The notes under the pieces: generated by a model | What the model saw: the letters and a program-made list of their open reading frames with translations, nothing else | Database searches by the model: none | Told to the model about the DNA's origin: nothing | Made by a program: the position numbers and the translations under genes | Part shown: in pieces, positions 1-4,647 of the stretch | Numbering within the stretch: position 1 is the first letter of the stretch | Layout: each line of letters opens with the position of its first letter | Assembly (NCBI GenBank): GCA_022708005.1 | Contig: JAKIZN010000133.1 | Location: 1 to 5,481, forward strand | DNA: 5,481 nt | Direction of reading: 5' to 3' | Source of the DNA: Bacteroidota bacterium | GTDB lineage: Bacteria; Bacteroidota; Ignavibacteria; Kapaibacteriales; UBA2268

Positions 1-1
1 A

Positions 2-592
2 TTTGCTATGTGCTCTGCCACTGATACCTACGATATAGCGCTCTCAGCGATGGATATTGATATATGCGAATCTATGTATGATGGAGATCCTGCCGACCGC
101 AAAGCAAATGAAAAGTTGAATTACAAAAATACTTTTGCTTTCGAAAATTTTAAATTGACTATGGATCCATATATATACGAATTTTCTGATATTGATATTG
201 GTCCAATAATGGTAAATAATCAAGAAGCGGATTATTTCACTCTATTTGATTTTTCTGCAAAATATGACCCAGTGCCAACAATGCTTACTCAATGCCACGT
301 TAATGTTATTAAAGGATTTTTAGGGCAGACAACCGCGTTCCACGAGCGATTTATAAAAAGCCACATTACAATACTTGGCAAACGAGAAGGCTCAGACGAA
401 GTCAAATACATATACGGCAACGTTGGGCGAGGCTTTTTTACGTGGTATGGCGGGCACGACCCAGAAGATTACCAGCACCTTGTTGGCGATACACCAACTG
501 ATTTGAATTTGCACAAAACTTCCCCGGGATATAGATTAATTTTAAATAACATCTTATTCCCAGCCGCAAGGAAAAAAGAGCAAAAAACATAA
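2..592 (+). CDS. C-terminal part of a conserved protein with a ThuA/amidotransferase-like fold (5' end outside window)
   Basis: The frame is open to the left edge. A Met codon lies at position 8, but the frame continues upstream of it and no ribosome binding site can be seen, so I treat this as the 3' part of a longer gene; 194 residues follow that Met. The best landmark is the C-terminal block at about residues 139-187 (counted from that Met): GRGFFTWYGGHDPEDY, then PTDL, then SPGYRLILNNILFPAA, with a basic tail KK-KT. The pattern 'G-x-FT-x-x-GGHDPE ... R-x-x-LNN' resembles the end of ThuA-like and class I glutamine-amidotransferase-like domains. From memory, very similar C-termini occur in Bacteroidota/Ignavibacteria proteins of about 400 residues labelled 'asparagine synthetase B'. 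No SGGxDS ATP-pyrophosphatase loop is present here, so that enzymatic label is doubtful. The function is unknown, and the family link is recalled rather than computed. Confidence 0.6.
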   Translation, partial: FAMCSATDTYDIALSAMDIDICESMYDGDPADRKANEKLNYKNTFAFENFKLTMDPYIYEFSDIDIGPIMVNNQEADYFTLFDFSAKYDPVPTMLTQCHVNVIKGFLGQTTAFHERFIKSHITILGKREGSDEVKYIYGNVGRGFFTWYGGHDPEDYQHLVGDTPTDLNLHKTSPGYRLILNNILFPAARKKEQKT

Positions 593-628
593 TGCAATTT
601 GTTGTAATTTTGTATTATGTTTATGGTT

Positions 629-651
629 AAAAACTGCTTGAGAAGCTTTTG
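629..651 (+). promoter_or_regulatory. Possible hairpin covering the mtgA ribosome binding site and TTG start
   Basis: GCTT (636-639) can pair with AAGC (643-646) around a GAG loop. The flanking AAAA (630-633) can pair with TTTT (647-650) across a two-base bulge. The weak Shine-Dalgarno-like GAGAAG (640-645) and part of the TTG start (649-651) would sit inside this fold. The stem is short and AT-rich, so it may be only marginally stable. A translational role is inference. Confidence 0.25.
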
Positions 652-1341
652 AAAACATTTAAAAAGTTAGCGAAATATTTTCTTTTTGCGATAGTGATTT
701 TTGTCGCCGCTTCGGTGGTTACTGTCGCTATTACAAAATTTATTAATCCATTTGTTACTCCGCTGATGCTGCTGCGTCCGATTGAGGGAATGCTTGAGGG
801 CAAGGCAGTTGGAATAGAAAAAGATTGGGTTGATTACGAGGAGATTTCGCCAAGTTTTTTTAGAGCTGTCATAGCGGCAGAAGACGCGAAATTTATGAGG
901 CACGACGGATTTGATAGGCAAGCCATCGAAGCGGCACGCCGATATAACGAACTCCACAAGGGCAAAAAAAAGCGTGGAGCGAGCACAATTTCTATGCAAA
1001 CTGCCAAAAATACTTTCCTTTGGCATGGAAGGAATTACGTCCGTAAAGGGTTAGAGGCATATTTCACGGTACTTATTGAGGCAGTATGGGGCAAAAAGCG
1101 AATACTTGAAGTTTATGCTAATGTCATTGAGTTTGGCGAAGGCATTTATGGGGTCGAGGCAGCTTCGCAAAAATTTTTTGGTAAATCGGCAAAAAATCTA
1201 ACGAAGCGCCAAGCGGCGCTATTAGCTTCGGTTTTGCCTAATCCGAGACGATGGTCGCCCGCTAAGCCTACTCCGTATATTAATCGTCGTGTCGGCTGGA
1301 TTATGGGACGAATGAACTCAATTGCTTTACCAAGAAATTAA
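649..1341 (+). CDS. mtgA: Monofunctional biosynthetic peptidoglycan transglycosylase (GT51)
   Basis: This membrane-anchored enzyme polymerises lipid II into glycan strands outside the cytoplasmic membrane and has no transpeptidase domain. An N-terminal transmembrane segment spans about residues 10-30, after a basic start (MKTFKKLAK). The GT51 motifs follow in order: EDAKFMRHDGFD from residue 78 (Glu78 is the expected catalytic base); GASTISMQTAKN from 110; RKGLE at 132-136 with the second conserved Glu; KKRILEVYANVIEFG from 149; and LLASVLPNPRRWSP from 191. The length of 230 residues is normal for MtgA. The start is TTG at 649: an in-frame stop lies at 628-630, the only upstream alternative is CTG at 634, and the next ATG (residue 40) would remove the membrane anchor. 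The only Shine-Dalgarno candidate is a weak GAGAAG at 640-645. The gene lies 56 bases after the preceding gene, so co-transcription is possible but not shown. Confidence 0.93.
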   Translation: MKTFKKLAKYFLFAIVIFVAASVVTVAITKFINPFVTPLMLLRPIEGMLEGKAVGIEKDWVDYEEISPSFFRAVIAAEDAKFMRHDGFDRQAIEAARRYNELHKGKKKRGASTISMQTAKNTFLWHGRNYVRKGLEAYFTVLIEAVWGKKRILEVYANVIEFGEGIYGVEAASQKFFGKSAKNLTKRQAALLASVLPNPRRWSPAKPTPYINRRVGWIMGRMNSIALPRN

Positions 1342-1344
1342 ATC

Positions 1345-1366
1345 CAAATAATGCATGCATTATTTG
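1345..1366. repeat. Perfect 22-base palindrome just after mtgA
   Basis: The half-site CAAATAATGCA is followed at once by its exact reverse complement TGCATTATTTG, with no mismatch and no spacer. It begins 3 bases after the mtgA stop. As RNA it could form a 9-base-pair AT-rich stem with a CATG loop, but the sequence after it (TGATTAACTA) is not a T-run, so an intrinsic terminator is not convincing. Perfect symmetry without a loop also fits a binding site for a dimeric DNA-binding protein. I cannot decide between these. Confidence 0.6.
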
Positions 1367-1509
1367 TGATTAACTAAAAAATAATGCTTGCTGCCGAGCC
1401 AGAGCGTTTCGTTTTTGGGCTTATCAATTTTTCTATGCAAAAAAAAATAGTTAATTTGCAGAAATCTTTGAATGCAATTTATAAATCATTCTACTAAAAG
1501 GAGCCGAGT
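1367..1509. other. mtgA-kbl intergenic segment with GC-richer patch, weak short ORFs and the kbl leader
   Basis: Positions about 1386-1425 are clearly richer in G and C than the flanking AT-rich spacer. A 37-codon plus-strand ORF (ATG 1384 to TAA 1495-1497) crosses it and ends 12 bases before kbl, overlapping the kbl ribosome binding site. It has no Shine-Dalgarno sequence of its own. A 26-codon minus-strand frame (TTG at 1440 down to a stop at 1360-1362) crosses the same patch. Neither is convincing as a gene. A loose sigma70-like pair, TTGCAG (1456-1461) and TATAAA (1480-1485) with an 18-base spacer, could serve kbl, but its -35 matches poorly. The kbl Shine-Dalgarno AAAAGGAG lies at 1496-1503. 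Confidence 0.3.
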
Positions 1510-2754
1510 ATGTTTGGCAAAATGAAAGAGTTTCTGCAAGGCGAGCTAAAATCACTTGAAGAACAAAAGCTATACAAGCACGAAAGAATAATCGAAAGTC
1601 CGCAAGGAGCAAAAATAATTGTCCGCGGCAAAGAAGTATTGAATTTCTGCGCAAACAACTATTTAGGGTTGTCGTCGCATCCAGAACTAATTAAAGCCGC
1701 TCACGAAGCGATAGACCGTCGCGGCTATGGGTTGTCGTCAGTCCGCTTTATTTGCGGTACGCAAGATATTCATAAAGAATTAGAATCGAAAGTGTCTCAA
1801 TTTTTAGGCACTGAGGACACAATTTTATTTAGCTCATGCTTTGATGCTAATGCCGCAGTGTTCGAGCCGCTATTCCAAGCAGAAGATGCGATAATTACCG
1901 ATGCGCTTAATCACGCTTCAATTATCGATGGCATTCGTTTAGCTAAAGCACAGCGTTGGATATATAAGCATAGCGATATGAGAGACGTCGAAGAAAAAGA
2001 TGAAGCCACTGGCAAAATGGCAAAAGGCTTGGAGCGTTGCTTGAAAGAAGCAACTGAAGCAGGGTGCAGATTCAAAGTGATAGCCACCGATAGCGTATTT
2101 TCTATGGACGGCGATATTGCTCGCTTGGACGAAATTTGCGACTTAGCTGAAAAATACGATGCTTTGGTGATGATTGATGAGAGCCACTCTTCTGGATTTA
2201 TGGGCAAAACAGGTCGCGGAGTGCATGAGCATTATAACGTCATGGATAGAATAGACATTATCACAACTACATTTGGCAAAGCTCTTGGCGGTGCATCGGG
2301 CGGCTGCATATCTGGGAAAAAGGAAATTATCGATTGGATGAGAAACAAGGCACGCCCATATCTATTTTCTAATACAATCGCTCCGTCAGTCGCAGGTGCA
2401 ACCTTGAAATGCTTGGATATTTTATCATCATCTACTTATTTACGAGATAAGTTAGAAGAAAATACCAAAAAATTCCGTAAGGAGATGACTGAGGCTGGCT
2501 TTGATATTTTGCCGGGCATCCACTCGATTGCACCAATTATGTTTGGCAAATATCCTAACTGCTCGCAATTAGCCGTAGATTTTGCTAATAAGATGCTCGA
2601 AGAGGGCGTTTATGTGATTGCTTTCTCGTTCCCTGTTGTTCCCCGTGGCAAAGATAGGATTCGCGTGCAAATATCGGCAGCACACGAGCCAGAACATATT
2701 GATTTTGCAATTGCTGCCTTTAAAAAAGTCGGCAAAGAATTAGGTATGATATAG
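1510..2754 (+). CDS. kbl: Glycine C-acetyltransferase (2-amino-3-ketobutyrate CoA ligase)
   Basis: This cytoplasmic PLP enzyme of the alpha-oxoamine synthase family cleaves 2-amino-3-ketobutyrate with CoA to glycine and acetyl-CoA, the second step of threonine degradation. Alignment by eye to E. coli Kbl is nearly continuous. Landmarks are NFCANNYLGL (45-54), SVRFICGTQD (77-86), ALNHASIIDG with His135 expected to stack on PLP, VFSMDG (196-201), IDESHSSGF with Asp223 and His226, and TTTFGKALGGASGG with Lys257 expected to bind PLP. The C-terminal FPVVPRGKDRIRVQISAAH block is also present. At 414 residues it is longer than the roughly 398 of E. coli, mostly because of about 14 extra residues near 161-174. 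The start is ATG 1510, with Shine-Dalgarno AAAAGGAG 6 bases upstream. No threonine dehydrogenase gene is adjacent, unlike the E. coli kbl-tdh operon, so the partner must be encoded outside this window. Confidence 0.95.
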   Translation: MFGKMKEFLQGELKSLEEQKLYKHERIIESPQGAKIIVRGKEVLNFCANNYLGLSSHPELIKAAHEAIDRRGYGLSSVRFICGTQDIHKELESKVSQFLGTEDTILFSSCFDANAAVFEPLFQAEDAIITDALNHASIIDGIRLAKAQRWIYKHSDMRDVEEKDEATGKMAKGLERCLKEATEAGCRFKVIATDSVFSMDGDIARLDEICDLAEKYDALVMIDESHSSGFMGKTGRGVHEHYNVMDRIDIITTTFGKALGGASGGCISGKKEIIDWMRNKARPYLFSNTIAPSVAGATLKCLDILSSSTYLRDKLEENTKKFRKEMTEAGFDILPGIHSIAPIMFGKYPNCSQLAVDFANKMLEEGVYVIAFSFPVVPRGKDRIRVQISAAHEPEHIDFAIAAFKKVGKELGMI

Positions 2755-2769
2755 TAGAATTATAAATAT

Positions 2770-2802
2770 AATGGGGCTGCTTTGTGCAAAGTCAGCCCCG
2801 TT
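2770..2802. terminator. Strong GC hairpin between convergent kbl and crcB, probable bidirectional terminator
   Basis: GGGGCTG (2773-2779) pairs with CAGCCCC (2793-2799). The stem extends outward with AAT/GTT, including one T-G wobble, giving about 10 pairs. Inside it, CTTT and AAAG can pair around GTGC. The hairpin starts 15 bases after the kbl stop and lies 43 bases beyond the crcB stop read on the minus strand. Neither side has a proper T-tract: the plus side continues TGATATTAGG, and the minus side is merely A/T-rich. It therefore looks like a terminator stem without a canonical tail. Confidence 0.6.
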
Positions 2803-2845
2803 GATATTAGGCAATGTTATATATTTACTTCTTGCAAATTCTCGC

Positions 2846-3220
2846 TCAAAGCAACTGGCTTAAAGTATATCCAGAATACACAGCTAAAAATCCTAAAAAG
2901 ACACTTGCACTAGTATACGCTAATACAGTCAAAAACTGTCCATTCTGAAATAATATCAAATTTTCGCTAGAAAAAGATGAGAAAGTCGTAAAGCCACCGA
3001 CAAATCCGACCATTAAAAATAATCTCATCTCCAGCAAAAGAACTTCGCTTTTGTCTGCGAGCCCCGTCAGAAAGCCTATTATCAAGCTTCCGAGAATATT
3101 AACTATAAGAGTACCAATTGGAATGGAATGGAAATCCCAATAAAAATTGAGTTTTGAGATTAAATATCGTCCGATACTTCCCAAAAATCCACCTGCTCCG
3201 ACTATTAAAATATTTTTCAA
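2846..3220 (-). CDS. crcB: Fluoride ion channel CrcB/Fluc
   Basis: This small integral membrane protein exports fluoride as a dual-topology dimer and so protects enzymes such as enolase. Starting from TTG at 3220 gives 124 residues, the usual family length, and an N-terminus beginning KNILIVGAGGFLGSIGRYL, which fits the family signature. Further motifs are GTLIVNILGS with Asn41 lining the pore, and VGFVGGFTTFSSFSSE with Thr79 and the pore phenylalanines Phe80 and Phe83. Four hydrophobic segments are visible. The same frame is open to an ATG at 3293-3295, but that would add 25 non-family residues and run 59 bases into the preceding nitroreductase gene, so I prefer the TTG. The Shine-Dalgarno is weak (an AGG about 9 bases upstream). 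The gap to the nitroreductase stop is 16 bases, which suggests co-transcription. No fluoride riboswitch is evident in front of the group. Confidence 0.92.
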   Translation of the reverse strand: MKNILIVGAGGFLGSIGRYLISKLNFYWDFHSIPIGTLIVNILGSLIIGFLTGLADKSEVLLLEMRLFLMVGFVGGFTTFSSFSSENLILFQNGQFLTVLAYTSASVFLGFLAVYSGYTLSQLL

Positions 3221-3236
3221 AGGTAATAGCCTAAAT

Positions 3237-3803
3237 TTATGGTAATCTGCGTAATTTATCGTCTGCGGCGATGCGAGGTTGCACCGGAGGCACAAATTCT
3301 GGATAGCCGAGCGCTAATATGCCAGATATTCTCCCGCCTTCTGGTATTTCCAATAGTTTTTCTGCTTTAGGGTTCATACCATAAGAAAGCCATACACCAG
3401 CGATTTGTTTCTCCCAAGCTAATAGAAAAATATTTTGGATAGCTGCGGCTGTTGCCATCGGGAAATCATATTTGTTTAAGTCGGTTTCGGCTGGGGCGCT
3501 TGCGACTGCCAATAGCACTGGTGCATCGCCGAAGTTCATAGCAAAATTTCTTGCGGCTTGCTTACGCTCTTCAGGTAAATCTGGATTTTTAAGCGGACCT
3601 GCTTCCATGTATTCTTGATACATTTTTGCTAATTTTGAGCGAGTTTCGTCGCCAATTAAAATAAATTCCCAAGGCTGATTGTTCCCATGCGATGGCGCCC
3701 AAGTTCCAGCTTCTAATATTTCAAGTAAGGTCTCTTCCGAAATAGCCTTTGGTAAAAATTTGCGGGCTGTTCTTCTTGTTAAAATAGCTTCTTTTAATTC
3801 CAT
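3237..3803 (-). CDS. Nitroreductase family protein, YdjA-like FMN oxidoreductase
   Basis: This is a cytoplasmic flavoprotein of the nitroreductase superfamily, which usually works as a homodimer with FMN bound at the interface. The natural substrate cannot be told from sequence. The N-terminal TRRTARKF (residues 9-16) is the usual phosphate-binding arginine motif. APSHGNNQPWEFILI (36-50) is the FMN-binding loop in the form seen in YdjA-like members (APxHxxxQPW). AAAIQNIFLLAWEKQIAGVW (119-138) is the dimer-interface helix followed by the GVW strand. GILALGYPEFVPP (161-173) and Arg177 close the fold. At 188 residues it is typical of this compact subgroup. The start at ATG 3803 aligns with the family. 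No Shine-Dalgarno is visible, as upstream is AT-only sequence. It is followed 16 bases later by crcB and preceded by an FMN-binding protein gene 67 bases away. Confidence 0.9.
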   Translation of the reverse strand: MELKEAILTRRTARKFLPKAISEETLLEILEAGTWAPSHGNNQPWEFILIGDETRSKLAKMYQEYMEAGPLKNPDLPEERKQAARNFAMNFGDAPVLLAVASAPAETDLNKYDFPMATAAAIQNIFLLAWEKQIAGVWLSYGMNPKAEKLLEIPEGGRISGILALGYPEFVPPVQPRIAADDKLRRLP

Positions 3804-3840
3804 ATTTAATATAAATGAAAAGTGAATAAAAACAATATAT

Positions 3841-3868
3841 AAAACTAATAACGCATTAAAAACTAATA
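3841..3868. repeat. Ten-base direct repeat between the FMN-binding protein and nitroreductase genes
   Basis: AAAACTAATA occurs at 3841-3850 and again at 3859-3868, an 18-base period, within the 67-base AT-rich spacer. On the minus strand this reads TATTAGTTTT twice, directly after one stop codon and upstream of the nitroreductase start. It could be part of an internal promoter or operator, but low-complexity AT DNA makes chance repeats fairly likely. Confidence 0.4.
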
Positions 3869-3870
3869 TA

Positions 3871-4242
3871 TTACAAAGTCTGCGTAACGGACTCTGGACG
3901 AATTTCTAACACTGCCCTTGCCCAAGAATAATCCTTTTTCAACATTTCAAAGTCGTCTCCTTCAAAGAGAAATGTGGCAACGCCGCGTACAAGAAAACCT
4001 GTTCCTTTGGAGCGAAATCCCTGAACTTCCCTGCTTCCCAAAGTCATCAGAACTTTATTGTTGAAATTAATATTGGCTTCTGTTGTTTTCATACCTCCGA
4101 CAGGCAGCAATATTCGTCCATCTGGCGTAACTCTCATATAACTGTTCCATGTATTCGACATGTGAATATCTTTTTCGCCTTGCGTGGCAATGGCAACTAC
4201 GCCTTCGTGTTGTAGCACTTCTAGAAATTTTTCTGTTATCAT
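3871..4242 (-). CDS. FMN-binding split-barrel protein, Desulfovibrio FMN-bp type (pyridoxamine 5'-phosphate oxidase-like family)
   Basis: This is a small cytoplasmic flavoprotein with a split-barrel fold. From memory it aligns closely along its full length with the 122-residue FMN-binding protein of Desulfovibrio vulgaris Miyazaki F. Shared blocks are EGVVAIATQG (13-22), NTWNSY (30-35), LLPVGGM (45-51), KTTEAN (52-57), VLMTLGSREV (64-73), GTGFLVRG (80-87), WARA (107-110) and the C-terminal QTL. Positions studied in that protein as FMN contacts are kept: Glu13, Trp32, Tyr35 and the terminal Leu. The family is known for tight FMN binding, but its physiological electron partner is not established. 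Annotation pipelines would probably call it a pyridoxamine 5'-phosphate oxidase family protein; true PdxH activity is not expected at 123 residues. The start is ATG 4242, with no Shine-Dalgarno seen. It is the first gene of the minus-strand trio, with the nitroreductase 67 bases downstream. Confidence 0.88.
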   Translation of the reverse strand: MITEKFLEVLQHEGVVAIATQGEKDIHMSNTWNSYMRVTPDGRILLPVGGMKTTEANINFNNKVLMTLGSREVQGFRSKGTGFLVRGVATFLFEGDDFEMLKKDYSWARAVLEIRPESVTQTL

Positions 4243-4416
4243 AGATGTTTACTTTTGTGATTTATGGATAAATTATTGAATTTTCATAGTTAAAATTAAT
4301 TTATATTTAAGTTATATTCATAGTTATTAAATTGTAAAATAATCAGTAATAGTCTTATTATTCACAGTTTTTCATGCTTTATACGAATGTCAAATATTAA
4401 AATAATGTAACAAACC

Positions 4417-4433
4417 AACGTTTGAAAAACGTT
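4417..4433. repeat. Short inverted repeat in the divergent intergenic region
   Basis: AACGTTT, a GAA spacer, then AAACGTT form a perfect 7-base inverted repeat, followed on the plus strand by TATTTTC. It could be a regulator site or a weak stem-loop. No plus-strand gene lies upstream for it to terminate, so an operator role is slightly more sensible. This is only a structural observation. Confidence 0.4.
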
Positions 4434-4539
4434 TATTTTCATTATATATTGGGACTTCATTGTCCGATTTTCTTCCCGCTTTGCATTTAAATAAAATTTA
4501 GCTAACTTTCTGCATATTTCAGCTTCTTATATTTCAATA

Positions 4540-4568
4540 TTTTAGCGTGATACAGCGGACTTTTAGCG
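4540..4568. repeat. Eight-base direct repeat TTTTAGCG at two helical turns
   Basis: TTTTAGCG lies at 4540-4547 and 4561-4568, a centre-to-centre distance of 21 bases, which is close to two turns of B-DNA. The copies flank the -35 and abut the -10 of the fumC promoter candidate, so a protein bound to both on one helix face could control that promoter. A role is inferred from position only. Confidence 0.45.
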
Positions 4569-4575
4569 ATATAAT
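4547..4575 (+). promoter_or_regulatory. Candidate sigma70-type promoter for fumC
   Basis: TATAAT at 4570-4575 is a perfect -10 hexamer. GTGATA at 4547-4552 is a 4-of-6 match to TTGACA, with an ideal 17-base spacer. Transcription would start near 4582, giving a leader of about 65 bases before the fumC ATG. The -10 overlaps an inverted repeat, CGATAT-AATA-ATATCG (4567-4582). Isolated TATAAT matches are common in AT-rich DNA, so the spacing and the -35 carry the argument. Confidence 0.4.
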
Positions 4576-4647
4576 AATATCGATAAAAATATTGAATAAT
4601 TCCATTCGTTGATATATTTTTTATCTTTTTAAATTTGAGGGTAGATG

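Larger units (their letters stand above)
4243..4647. other. Divergent AT-rich intergenic region without a gene
   Basis: These 405 bases separate the minus-strand FMN-binding protein gene from plus-strand fumC and must hold both promoters. I see no credible ORF, tRNA or riboswitch. Contents worth noting are TTCATAGTTA at 4283-4292 and again at 4317-4326, with a related TTCACAGTTT at 4361-4370; a 7-base inverted repeat at 4417-4433; a small GGAC/GTCC stem at 4452-4465; and the fumC promoter candidate at 4547-4575. No clear promoter for the minus-strand gene could be picked out. Confidence 0.6.

Noticed and set aside
605..612. TAATTTTG, an exact match to the Bacteroidota -7 promoter consensus TAnnTTTG, ahead of mtgA
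   Set aside because: There is no matching -33 TTTG/TTG element, and such matches are expected by chance in AT-rich spacers; not strong enough to annotate.
667..1026. 119-codon minus-strand ORF inside mtgA
   Set aside because: It lies wholly antisense to clear GT51 motifs and shows no recognisable domain of its own.
1451..1654. 67-codon minus-strand ORF over the kbl start
   Set aside because: It is antisense to the kbl N-terminus and ribosome binding site, with no family resemblance.
1911..2207. 98-codon minus-strand ORF inside kbl
   Set aside because: It is a shadow of the well-conserved kbl frame.
3221..3295. Longer crcB start at ATG 3295 giving 149 residues
   Set aside because: The added residues do not resemble any CrcB N-terminus and overlap the nitroreductase gene by 59 bases; the TTG at 3220 gives the standard length.
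3804..3870. Possible fluoride riboswitch ahead of the nitroreductase-crcB pair
   Set aside because: The spacer is almost entirely A and T and lacks the G-rich pseudoknot segments of the crcB RNA motif; the region upstream of 4242 is likewise unsuitable.
4452..4471. GGAC-TTCATT-GTCC stem followed by GATTTT as an intrinsic terminator
   Set aside because: The stem has only four pairs, and no plus-strand gene lies upstream to be terminated.
4630..4637. TAAATTTG, another match to TAnnTTTG, just before fumC
   Set aside because: Its last base is the first base of the fumC Shine-Dalgarno, so a transcript starting from it would lack that ribosome binding site.
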